Shown here: positions 51,868 through 59,248 of the stretch, piece by piece | Layout: each line of letters starts with the position of its first letter | How positions within the stretch are numbered: the stretch's first letter is position 1 | NCBI GenBank assembly: GCA_023435435.1 | Contig: JAEYRW010000103.1 | Location: 1-64,000 of the forward strand | Direction of reading: 5' to 3' | DNA length: 64,000 nt | Source: Bacillota bacterium | Lineage (GTDB): Bacteria; Bacillota; Clostridia; Christensenellales; Aristaeellaceae | Position numbers and translations under genes: made by a program | The notes under the pieces: model-generated | Database searches by the model: none | What the model was told of the DNA's origin: nothing | The model's input: the letters and a program-made list of their open reading frames with translations, nothing else

Positions 51868-52956
51868 TTATACTCCCCTTTTATAGAACGGCAGCGGCAC
51901 GATTTCCGCCGCGACCCTTCGACCGCGAATTTCCACCTCGACGGTCTTCCCAACTTCCGCGCACCCGGCCGCCACGAGCGCCATCGCCGCCGCGTACCCC
52001 AAATGCGGACAGTAGGTGCCCGACGTGGTTGCGCCGATGGCGCAGTCTCCGGAATACACCGGACAATGCTCCCGGGCGATGCCGCGTCCGGTAAGCTTCA
52101 GCCCCACGCGCCGGAGCTTCGGCTCCCCCTTTTCGAGAAGCGCCTGTTTTCCGACAAAGTCTTCCTTGCCCATCTTTACGAACACGTCGAGGCTCGCCTC
52201 GAGAGGCGTGGTCTCCTCGTCCATTTCGTGGCCGTAGAGCGGCATGGCGGCCTCCAGCCGCAGCGTGTCCCGGGCGCCCAACCCGCAGGGAATCAGCCCC
52301 TCGTCCGCGCCCGCGGTCAGCAGCGCGTCCCAGAGCGCGGGTGCGTCCGCCGCCGCGCAGTAGAGCTCGAGTCCGTCCTCGCCGGTGTAGCCCGTGCGGG
52401 AGGCGAGGCAGGGGATGCCCGCCACCTGGACGTTATTCTTGAAGCGGTAGGCGCGGGCAGGCGTGCTTCCGGGTGCGGTCAGCTTCTCGAAAACCGCCAG
52501 GGCGCGGGGGCCCTGCAGCGCGATCTGGGCGATGGCGTCGGAGACGTCCTCGAACGCGCAGTCGCCGAAAATGTGCGCGCGCATCCATTGAACGTCCTTT
52601 TCCCGGTTGGCCGCGTTGACCACCAGAAGGTAGTCGTCCTCGCCCTTTCTGTAAACGAGAAGATCGTCCACCACGCCGCCCCGTTCGTTGCACATGGGGC
52701 TGTAGCGCGCCTGTCCGTCCTTCATGCCGGCGCAGTCATTGGTGACGATCATCTGGATGTTTTTGAGGGCGTCCCTTCCCTTGTAGGTCACTTCCCCCAT
52801 GTGGGACACGTCGAACAGCCCGCAGGCGGTCCGCACGGCCGTGTGTTCCTTGATGATGCCCGTCGGGTACTCGACGGGCAAAAGGTAGCCCGCAAAGGGA
52901 ACGATCTTTCCGCCGAGAGCGACGTGGCGGTCGTACAGCGGGGTCTTCTTCTCCAT
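51868..52956 (-). CDS. gcvT: Aminomethyltransferase (glycine cleavage T protein)
   Basis: The 362-residue protein transfers the methylene group to tetrahydrofolate, freeing ammonia. Characteristic segments are EYPTGIIKEHTAVRTACGLF, DVSHMGEVTYKGRDAL, CNERGGVVDDLLVYR, TGYTGEDGLELYC and GLGARDTLRLEAAMPLYGHE, with the folate-binding Asp in the first part. ATG 52956 is preceded by GGAAGCGGAAC, a modest ribosome site. The riboswitch ends about 30 bp upstream. It is the first gene of the operon. Confidence 0.96.
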   Translation of the reverse strand: MEKKTPLYDRHVALGGKIVPFAGYLLPVEYPTGIIKEHTAVRTACGLFDVSHMGEVTYKGRDALKNIQMIVTNDCAGMKDGQARYSPMCNERGGVVDDLLVYRKGEDDYLLVVNAANREKDVQWMRAHIFGDCAFEDVSDAIAQIALQGPRALAVFEKLTAPGSTPARAYRFKNNVQVAGIPCLASRTGYTGEDGLELYCAAADAPALWDALLTAGADEGLIPCGLGARDTLRLEAAMPLYGHEMDEETTPLEASLDVFVKMGKEDFVGKQALLEKGEPKLRRVGLKLTGRGIAREHCPVYSGDCAIGATTSGTYCPHLGYAAAMALVAAGCAEVGKTVEVEIRGRRVAAEIVPLPFYKRGV

Positions 52957-52990
52957 GTTCCGCTTCCTCCATTGTCTTTCTGAGAACAAA

Positions 52991-53250
52991 TAAAAACAGA
53001 AATGGGCGGACTACGCTCCTCCGTAGTCGGCACATCTCTGTTTTTTTACCTGAAAGATTCCCTCGCGAGAGGTTGCTTCTTCGGTGCATCACTGCCGCGC
53101 CAAAACCCGATCAACGACCGGACCCCGGCCTACCCGGCGACTGCTTTCCAGAGTTTCGTCGGAATCCAGTCCTTTCGCCTGAGAGCTTCTGCCTGTTCCC
53201 CTTCGGCGACGCCTGCGCGTTCTCTCCTGAATCCTTCATCCGAATATTCA
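52991..53250 (-). ncRNA. Tandem glycine riboswitch with intrinsic terminator
   Basis: The minus strand of the gcvT leader carries two glycine-aptamer cores. The 5' one (about 53227-53136) runs GGAGAGA, CGCCGAAGGGGAACAGGC, AAGCTCTCAGGCGAAAGGAC and ends GAAACTCTGGAAAGCAGTC. The 3' one (about 53130-53035) has CACCGAAGAAGCAACC and TTTCAGGTAAAAAAACAGAG. The closing ACAGAG of the second aptamer can instead pair with TTTCTGT to build a terminator that encloses the GACTACG/CGTAGTC stem and ends in a T-run at 52996-52991. Glycine binding would thus free transcription of gcv. This matches the known gcvT element of Gram-positive bacteria. Confidence 0.93.
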
Positions 53251-53258
53251 ACTTTGTG

Positions 53259-53298
53259 ACACGAATGTTGGCGCGTGTGTCCGCGCCAGCGTTCGTGT
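53259..53298 (-). other. Long hairpin at the 5' end of the glycine riboswitch transcript
   Basis: An almost perfect 40-nt hairpin (acacgaa, then ggcgcg, then a six-base loop, then cgcgcc and ttcgtgt, with a few mismatches in the arms) begins at the predicted transcription start and ends about 30 nt before the first aptamer. It could protect the 5' end, serve as an operator, or end transcripts of the upstream uronate operon, although no T-run follows on that strand. Confidence 0.55.
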
Positions 53299-53305
53299 TT
53301 CCTGT

Positions 53306-53334
53306 ATTTTATGCCTTCCGCGCCCCGATGTCAA
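53306..53334 (-). promoter_or_regulatory. Promoter of the gcv operon
   Basis: On the minus strand a perfect TTGACA (complement of 53329-53334), a 17-bp spacer and TAAAAT (complement of 53306-53311). It lies only 23 bp after the uxuA stop codon, so read-through from the uronate operon is possible. Confidence 0.75.
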
Positions 53335-53356
53335 GATAAAATCACATTATCAATCG

Positions 53357-54421
53357 TCAACGCTTGTGGGTCAGCGCGTCATAAATTCCCAGGATGTACT
53401 GGCTGCCCAGTGCCCGGTCGTAAAGGCCGTAGCCGGGCATGGAAACCTCTCCCCAGATGGCGCGGCCGTGGTCGGGACGGATGGGACCGTCAAAGCCGAT
53501 GTCGATGAGCGCCCGCACGATTTCCACCATGTCCAGGGATCCGTCCGCCGCATAGTGCGCCGCCTCCTCAAACACGCCGGGCGCGGTGTGCAGCGTGTTC
53601 CGCACGTGGGCGAAGTGAACGCGCCCCTTGAGCGACCGGATGATGTCCGGAATGTCGTTTTTCGGGTTCGAACCCAAACTCCCCGTGCACAGCGTCACGC
53701 CGTTGCGGGGGTTCGGAACGGCATCCATGAGCCTTAAAATGTCCGCCTTGTTTTTCACGATGCGCGGAAGTCCGAACACGCTCCACGCCGGATCGTCCAT
53801 GTGGATTGCCATGTTCACATCGTACGTATCGCACGCGGGCATGACGGCCTTGAGGAAATAAACGAGGTTTTTGAACAGCGCGTTCTCGTCCACGCCCTGG
53901 TAGAGCGCGAACAGCTCCCTGATTTTCGCCATGCGCTCCGGCTCCCAGCCCGCAAGGCGGAAACCGTTGCTGCCCGTGTCCATGTGCTCGAACATCGCGG
54001 CGGGGTCGATCTTGTCGATGAGCTCTTGATCGTAGGCCATGACTGTCGCGCCGTCCGGGCGCTGTTTCTGGAGTTCTGACCGCGTCCAGTCGAACACGGG
54101 CATGAAGTTGTAGCAGATCATGGGGATGCCCGCCGCCCCGAGCTTTTTTATGGTGCGGATATAGTTTTCGACGTAAAAATCCCGGTCGGGCGCGCCGACC
54201 TTGATGGCGTCTGAGACGTTGACGCTCTCGATGCCCAGCAATTGAAGGCCCGCATCCTCGATCTGTTTCTTGAGGCGCAGTACGGCGCCGCATCCCCATT
54301 CGGCGCCGGGCACGGCGTCGTAAAGTCCGCTCACCACGCCGGCCACGCCCGGAATCTGCCGAATCTGCCAAAGCTTCACGGAGTCGAAGCCTTCGCCGAA
54401 CCAGCGCAATGTCATCTTCAT
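53357..54421 (-). CDS. uxuA: Mannonate dehydratase
   Basis: The 354-residue enzyme dehydrates D-mannonate to 2-keto-3-deoxygluconate in the glucuronate pathway. Family signs are MTLRWFGEGFDSVKLWQIRQ at the N-terminus, IPMICYNFMPVFDWTRSEL, AIHMDDPAWSVFGLPRIVK (metal ligands His and Asp), VTLCTGSLGSNPKNDIPD (Cys), HFAHVRNT and GPIRPDHGRAIWGE. The length is typical. It is the last gene of the TRAP-GntR-uxuA operon; its start overlaps the regulator gene by 4 bp. Confidence 0.96.
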   Translation of the reverse strand: MKMTLRWFGEGFDSVKLWQIRQIPGVAGVVSGLYDAVPGAEWGCGAVLRLKKQIEDAGLQLLGIESVNVSDAIKVGAPDRDFYVENYIRTIKKLGAAGIPMICYNFMPVFDWTRSELQKQRPDGATVMAYDQELIDKIDPAAMFEHMDTGSNGFRLAGWEPERMAKIRELFALYQGVDENALFKNLVYFLKAVMPACDTYDVNMAIHMDDPAWSVFGLPRIVKNKADILRLMDAVPNPRNGVTLCTGSLGSNPKNDIPDIIRSLKGRVHFAHVRNTLHTAPGVFEEAAHYAADGSLDMVEIVRALIDIGFDGPIRPDHGRAIWGEVSMPGYGLYDRALGSQYILGIYDALTHKR

Positions 54422-55116
54422 GTTCGCGCCTCTCCATTCGCGGGTTTGAAATAATCCGGATGGCTTTCCCGGAGCGATTTTTCGTCGATCCGGTAGCGGC
54501 TGAGGTGCTCGTCCATGAGCCTGCGCGCCTCGGGTGCGTCCCGCCGGGCGATGGCGTCCACGACGGCCCTGTGATCCGCGACAATCTTCAGTTCCTTCAC
54601 GGTCCGAAGCGACAGGCTGCGCACCCGGTCGAAGTGAATGGACATCCAGCGGATCATGTCGCAGGCCTGACCCTTGTCCGCAAAGTCGAACAGCATGCCG
54701 TGAAACGCGTTGTCCGCGTCATAGAGCTCGTCGGCGTTCTCACGCCGGAGGGCATAGGCCTGGGCATCCAGGTTGGCCCGCAGCGCTTCGATCTCGCGGG
54801 AAGCGATGGTCTGGCACAGAAGCTCCACCACGGCGCATTCCAGCACGTTCCGGATGAACCGCGCCTGCTCCACCATGGAATAATCGATCCGCGAAATCAT
54901 GCTGCCCCGCTGGGGAAAGATCTCCACGATGCGCACCTTGGAAAGGTCCAGAAGCGCCTCCCGCACGGGTGTGCGCGAAAGACCCATCCGCGCGGCCAGG
55001 TCGCTTTCAGAGACCATGCTCCCCGGCGCGAGGTCGAGGCTGATGATATTGTGCTTCAGCGTGCGCAGCGCATAGTCGCGCCCCGTCTCGCGGGCCTGTC
55101 TTTTTGGAATGAACAT
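54418..55116 (-). CDS. GntR-family regulator with FCD domain
   Basis: The 232-residue regulator has a winged-helix GntR domain (residues 12-75; RTLKHNIISLDLAPGSMVSE, ARMGLSRTPVREALLDL) and an all-helical FCD effector domain (about 90-215; FIRNVLECAVVELLC, DADNAFHGMLFDFADKG, ADHRAVVDAIARRD) with metal-binding Asp/His positions. Such proteins (UxuR/ExuR type) respond to hexuronates or their intermediates. It probably binds the twin decamers around the operon promoter. ATG 55116 was chosen by homology length; it lies 23 bp after dctM. Confidence 0.9.
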   Translation of the reverse strand: MFIPKRQARETGRDYALRTLKHNIISLDLAPGSMVSESDLAARMGLSRTPVREALLDLSKVRIVEIFPQRGSMISRIDYSMVEQARFIRNVLECAVVELLCQTIASREIEALRANLDAQAYALRRENADELYDADNAFHGMLFDFADKGQACDMIRWMSIHFDRVRSLSLRTVKELKIVADHRAVVDAIARRDAPEARRLMDEHLSRYRIDEKSLRESHPDYFKPANGEART

Positions 55117-55139
55117 CGTTCCCTCGCTTTGCCCGCCCG

Positions 55140-56429
55140 TCAGAACAGGCCCGGCAGCCACAGACTGATCTCGGGAATGAACGTGATCAGAAGCAGCGCC
55201 GCGATCATGCAGAGATAGAACGGAAGCGTCGCCTTGACGATCCGCTCCATGGGCACGCGGGAGACGGCCGAGCCGATGAACAGCACCGCGCCCACCGGCG
55301 GGGTGAGCAGGCCGATTCCGCAGTTGAGCACGATCATGATGCCGAACTGGATGGGCGAAATCCCGATGGACGTCGCCACGGGCAGTAAAATCGGTGTGGC
55401 GATCAGAATGATCGGCGCCATATCCATGATACACCCGAGCACAAGAAGAATCAGGTTAAGCAGCAGCGCCAGCGCCACGGGATTGCTTGTCACCCCGGTG
55501 ATCGCGCGCGCGGCCAGCGCGGGCACGTGCAGATAGGTCAGGCAATAGCCAAAAAGGCTCGAGGTGGCGATGAGGATGAGGACGATGGAGAGCATGCTCA
55601 CGCTCTCGCCCAGCACCCGCCAAACGCCCTTCCAATCGAGGCCCTTATAGATGTACACACTCACGAACAGGCTGTAAAAAACCGCGATGGCGGCGGACTC
55701 CGTGGCCGTAAACCAGCCTCCCACAACGCCGAACACCACGATCACCACCGCCGCCAGCGCCCAGAACGAGGCGCCGATCTGCCTGAGCACGTTTAAGAGG
55801 TTGAATTTGGTGCCCTTGGGGTAGTTGCGCTTGATGGAAATGATGTAGGAGCCGATCATGAGGCTCAGCGCCAGCAGCGCGCCCGGCAGGTAGCCTGCCA
55901 GGAACAGGCTGCCCACGGAAATGCCCCCCGCGGTGGTGGCGTAAATAACCATGTTGTGGCTGGGCGGAACCAGCAGCCCCTCGCAGGAGGAGGTGATGGT
56001 GACGGCCGTCGAAAAATCGTCGTCGTAGCCCTGCTCCACCATCATGGGGATGAGCACCGACCCCAAAGAGGCGGTGTCGGCCGCGGCGGAGCCGGAAATG
56101 CCGCCGAAAAAATACGAGGCCACGATGTTGACCATGGCCATGCCGCCGCGCATCCAGCCCACCAGCGAATCCGCCAGCTTAATGAGCTTATCGCTGATGC
56201 CGCCCCTTCCCATGAGGCAGCCCATCGTGATGAAAAACGGCACCGCCATGAGGCTGAAGGAACTGATGCCCTTGACCATCTGCTGGGCAACGGCGTTGAG
56301 CGGAAGCCCCAGCGTAAGCAGGCAGAGGGTGGAAGCGATGCCCACGGCGTAGGCGATCTGGAACCGAAGGAGGATCATGAGGCCAAAGCTTCCCAGAAGC
56401 ACCAGGATGGCCAGCGATTCGACAGTCAT
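55140..56429 (-). CDS. TRAP transporter large permease (DctM)
   Basis: The 429-residue membrane protein of the DctM family has about 12 hydrophobic segments. Landmarks are FFITMGCLMGRGGISDKLIK, GGISGSAAADTASLGSVLIP, SCEGLLVPPSHNMVIYATTA, GCIMDMAPIILIATPILLPV and LNCGIGLLTPPVGAVLFIGS. It uses the sodium gradient to move the solute delivered by the binding protein. Its start overlaps dctQ by 4 bp. With UxuA in the operon, a hexuronate such as glucuronate, or an aldonate such as mannonate, is the likely cargo. Confidence 0.93.
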   Translation of the reverse strand: MTVESLAILVLLGSFGLMILLRFQIAYAVGIASTLCLLTLGLPLNAVAQQMVKGISSFSLMAVPFFITMGCLMGRGGISDKLIKLADSLVGWMRGGMAMVNIVASYFFGGISGSAAADTASLGSVLIPMMVEQGYDDDFSTAVTITSSCEGLLVPPSHNMVIYATTAGGISVGSLFLAGYLPGALLALSLMIGSYIISIKRNYPKGTKFNLLNVLRQIGASFWALAAVVIVVFGVVGGWFTATESAAIAVFYSLFVSVYIYKGLDWKGVWRVLGESVSMLSIVLILIATSSLFGYCLTYLHVPALAARAITGVTSNPVALALLLNLILLVLGCIMDMAPIILIATPILLPVATSIGISPIQFGIMIVLNCGIGLLTPPVGAVLFIGSAVSRVPMERIVKATLPFYLCMIAALLLITFIPEISLWLPGLF

Positions 56430-56953
56430 TTCGCCGCACCCCCCTTCTGAAAGAATCCCTTGATGTGGTTGTAGACGGTCTCGATTTCAAAGACGATCAT
56501 TGCGAACCCCGCCAGCGGAACCGGAAAGTACATCCAGAACTTGGAAAGCGTCGGGATGCTGGTGTAGGTACCGAATTTCCCGATCTTGAGGCTATAGGCA
56601 AGCCCGACCTTGATCATCACCACCGCGAAGGCCATGACCGAAAGGTCGGCCAGCACATCCAGCGACAAAACGAGCTTCGGCGGGAGCATTTTGTCCAGGG
56701 CGCTCATGCGGATGTGGGTATTGTGCCGAAGGGCGACGGCGGCGCTCAACACGGCCATATAGGCCATGCAGGTCAGGACGATCTCCTCGCTCCAGGCGGG
56801 ATCGGGCACGAAGGGCACATAGCGGCCCAGCACGGCCATGCCGGTGATGAGGATGTCCGCCACCAGCAGAAGCTTGCAGACGAACATGGTCACCTTCTCG
56901 CAGACATCGTAGACGGGCCGGAACTTATCGAGCTTTGCGAACAGGGCGGGCAT
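56426..56953 (-). CDS. TRAP transporter small permease (DctQ)
   Basis: The 175-residue four-helix DctQ protein has VTMFVCKLLLVADILITGMA (TM1), the family signature VLGRYVPFVPDPAWSEEIVL, then TCMAYMAVLSAAVALRHNTH and two more helices. ATG 56953 is preceded by AGGAGGGAT, so an in-frame extension to 57034 is rejected. It pairs with DctM. Confidence 0.9.
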   Translation of the reverse strand: MPALFAKLDKFRPVYDVCEKVTMFVCKLLLVADILITGMAVLGRYVPFVPDPAWSEEIVLTCMAYMAVLSAAVALRHNTHIRMSALDKMLPPKLVLSLDVLADLSVMAFAVVMIKVGLAYSLKIGKFGTYTSIPTLSKFWMYFPVPLAGFAMIVFEIETVYNHIKGFFQKGGAAK

Positions 56954-57049
56954 CGCGAATCCCTCCTCTTCCTGTGTGGGACACTCCATATAGATAGAAG
57001 GACGGCGCAGGGAGCGCCTGCCACCCTGCGCCATTATGATGGGTATGTC

Positions 57050-58042
57050 TTAATTGTCCAGCCCGACAATGGCCTCGTACTCGGTCTGATAGTCCGCGGT
57101 GTACTGCGCGATCAGGTCCGCGCAGGCGTCCTTGAGAACCTGCTTGTCGGGAACCTCGACGAAGGTTACGCCCGCGGCCACGAGCTCTTCGACGCACTGG
57201 GCCTCGATGTCGGCGGAAAGCCCGGCGTTGAAGTCGCTGGCATACTTGCCCGCCTCGACGAAGGCTGCCTGCTGGGTCTCGGACAGCTTGTTCCAGGCGT
57301 CCTCGGTGATGATGACCTCGGCGCAGCCCAGTGTGTGCTGGTCGAGCAGCATGTAAGGCGCCACCTCAAAGAAGGCGTTGGACTGGTAGTTGACGATGGG
57401 CTGCTCCGCGCCGTCCACGACGCCGGAGGAAAGGCTCGTGTACAGCTCCGTAAAGGAAACCACCGTAGGGCTCGCGCCAAGGCCCTCCACCATGCCGGTC
57501 ATGATGGGATCGGTGGAGACGCGGATCTTCTTGCCCGCGATGCCCGCGACGTCCTCGACGGGCGTTGTGAAGAAGAAGTTGCGGAAGCCCTCCTCGACGT
57601 AGAACATGCCCTTGATGCCCAGGCCCACCTCGGACGGTTCGTTCAGGAGCTCCTGACCCAGATCGCTCGCGGCAAACTTCCAGAAGTGCTCGCGGCCCGA
57701 GAAGGTGTAGGGAATGCTGAGAAGCAGCGTCTTTTTGGTTCCGTAGCTGTTCAGGCTGAACGTCGCCACGCGGGCGATGTCGATGGTGCCGCCGCCGCCG
57801 ATCATGGTGTCGAGCACGTCGCCCTCGGCGCCCAGCACGCCGCTGAACTGAATGTTGATCGTGACGGAACCGCCGGTCAGCTCTTCAACTTTCTCCTTGA
57901 ACGCGTTGGCGGTCTTGCCCATCAGGGAGTCCTCGGGATTGACCTCGGCGTAGGTGAACGTCAGCTGCGGTTCTTCCGCCAGTGCCGCCGCGCAGCCCAT
58001 CACGAGCATCAGGGCGAGGACAAGAGAAACGAGCTTCTTCAT
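57050..58042 (-). CDS. TRAP transporter substrate-binding protein (DctP)
   Basis: The 330-residue DctP-fold binding protein has a signal peptide (residues 1-22) that offers both a possible lipobox (VMGC at 14-17) and an ALA/EE signal peptidase I site. The ligand-anchoring segment is VEDVAGIAGKKIRVSTDPIM with the conserved Arg that grips the carboxylate of acids, and GVVDGAEQPIVNYQSNAFFE is the family signature region. The carboxylate-binding Arg fits a uronate or other organic acid. It is the first gene of the operon. Confidence 0.93.
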   Translation of the reverse strand: MKKLVSLVLALMLVMGCAAALAEEPQLTFTYAEVNPEDSLMGKTANAFKEKVEELTGGSVTINIQFSGVLGAEGDVLDTMIGGGGTIDIARVATFSLNSYGTKKTLLLSIPYTFSGREHFWKFAASDLGQELLNEPSEVGLGIKGMFYVEEGFRNFFFTTPVEDVAGIAGKKIRVSTDPIMTGMVEGLGASPTVVSFTELYTSLSSGVVDGAEQPIVNYQSNAFFEVAPYMLLDQHTLGCAEVIITEDAWNKLSETQQAAFVEAGKYASDFNAGLSADIEAQCVEELVAAGVTFVEVPDKQVLKDACADLIAQYTADYQTEYEAIVGLDN

Positions 58043-58104
58043 GGCTATAACCCTCCTTGTTCTTCATCCGAATTCATATACATAACGAATTCATTCATCG
58101 ATCT

Positions 58105-58145
58105 TAATATACCATGGCGCAACCGCATTGTCAACTAGTATACCA
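58105..58145 (-). promoter_or_regulatory. Promoter and twin operator decamers of the uronate operon
   Basis: On the minus strand TTGACA (complement of 58129-58134), a 17-bp spacer and TATATT (complement of 58106-58111). Two near-identical decamers, TGGTATACTA (58145-58136) and TGGTATATTA (58114-58105), match in 9 of 10 bases and are offset by 31 bp, about three helix turns. One abuts the -35 box, the other covers the -10 box. The GT..AC core of the first agrees with FCD-type GntR operators. An additional gaattc...gaattc repeat (58070-58092) lies in the leader. Confidence 0.7.
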
Positions 58146-58284
58146 GATAAAATATCGATTACATTCTTGTCGTATTTACTCATATTTCCCCGCTTCCGCA
58201 GTGGATTTCACAGTCGCCGCGCTTGCTTTTTCCGGAACGGTATGCCAAAATGGAAAAAACATCGGACAGGAGGTTGCTGAGGCC

Positions 58285-58815
58285 ATGAGGGAGGCAATTA
58301 CCATTGAGGTCAGGCCGGACCGGGCGACGTTTGTCCGCTTCGCCCTGTTCGATACCTTCATTCGGAAGAGGCGCTGGGCGCGGCCCGCGCTGTTTTCGGC
58401 TATTTTTCTGGCCTTTGCGGTTGCCGGCGCCTCCCTTTCGGATCGGGCGCAATCCCCGCTGGTGGTTTTGGTGCTGACCCTTGTGGGCATCGGCCTGCCG
58501 GTTACGTATTTTTTCATGTACCTCGCGTCCGTGCGGAAAAAGGCGAACGCACTCAAATTGGACGGACGGCGGACGGTTTATACCCTCCGGCTGACGGGTG
58601 CGCCGGACGGCATCCGCGTGGCGGGCGCGGGCGAAACCGCTTCCTATCAATGGAGCGGCGCGTACGGCGCGTGGCGGACGCGCGGATGCGTCTATCTGTA
58701 CGTCACGAAAGAACGCGCCTTCCTGCTGCCGGACGGACAGGCGACGGTGGACGCCGTTGCCTTGTGGGCGTTTCTTGCGGCAAGGTTACACGACGGGCGC
58801 GTCCACGGCCGCTGA
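58285..58815 (+). CDS. YcxB-like membrane protein of unknown function
   Basis: The 176-residue protein begins with a basic amphipathic stretch, then two helices at about 34-54 (ALFSAIFLAFAVAGASLS) and 60-80 (LVVLVLTLVGIGLPVTYFF). A C-terminal domain (about 90-165) contains YQWSGAYGAWRTRGCVYLYV and KERAFLLPDG, the pattern of the YcxB-like family. The function of that family is not established. ATG 58285 has ACAGGAGG at a slightly long distance. It is monocistronic, divergent from the uronate operon. Confidence 0.75.
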   Translation: MREAITIEVRPDRATFVRFALFDTFIRKRRWARPALFSAIFLAFAVAGASLSDRAQSPLVVLVLTLVGIGLPVTYFFMYLASVRKKANALKLDGRRTVYTLRLTGAPDGIRVAGAGETASYQWSGAYGAWRTRGCVYLYVTKERAFLLPDGQATVDAVALWAFLAARLHDGRVHGR

Positions 58816-59166
58816 GGTTTCGCCGTGCGCCGTCCCTTTTGTCCGCATGACAAGGACACAAGTGCATAATATACGTACATATTGCCTGATTTTCATAATT
58901 TAACAAACGATTGACGCTCCGCGCAATGACGCGACCCTGTCGCAGCGCTTCATGCGCAAAAACTGTCCGCGCATCACAAGGGTTAACAGAAATGCAAGTT
59001 TTTACATGTAAACAAATCACCCCGTCCCATAACATATGTCATTTTGACGGCAGATCCGGCAAGGATTCGCTTCGTTTGCACAACAGGTTCGTAAAACGGG
59101 GGACGGCGTCCCGCGGGGAAAAACGGATTTCACGTTAAAATGAATTATTGCGGCGGCGCAATTGCA
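58816..59166. other. Intergenic region without identified gene
   Basis: About 350 bp show no protein-like frame. A perfect palindrome tttacatgtaaa (59001-59012) stands out and could be an operator for importer operon 3. The rest is AT-rich sequence with no clear hairpin-plus-T terminator for the YcxB-like gene. Confidence 0.4.
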
Positions 59167-59195
59167 TTGACTGTATTTCAGAGGCGAGATATAAT
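59167..59195 (+). promoter_or_regulatory. Promoter of importer operon 3
   Basis: TTGACT (59167-59172), 17-bp spacer and a perfect TATAAT (59190-59195). The leader of about 47 nt has a small cggcaa/ttgccg hairpin before the AAGGAGGG ribosome site. Confidence 0.75.
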
Positions 59196-59248
59196 AGTCA
59201 CAACGCGCGGCAAACCCCGGTTGCCGTCGAAATTAAGGAGGGAATTGC

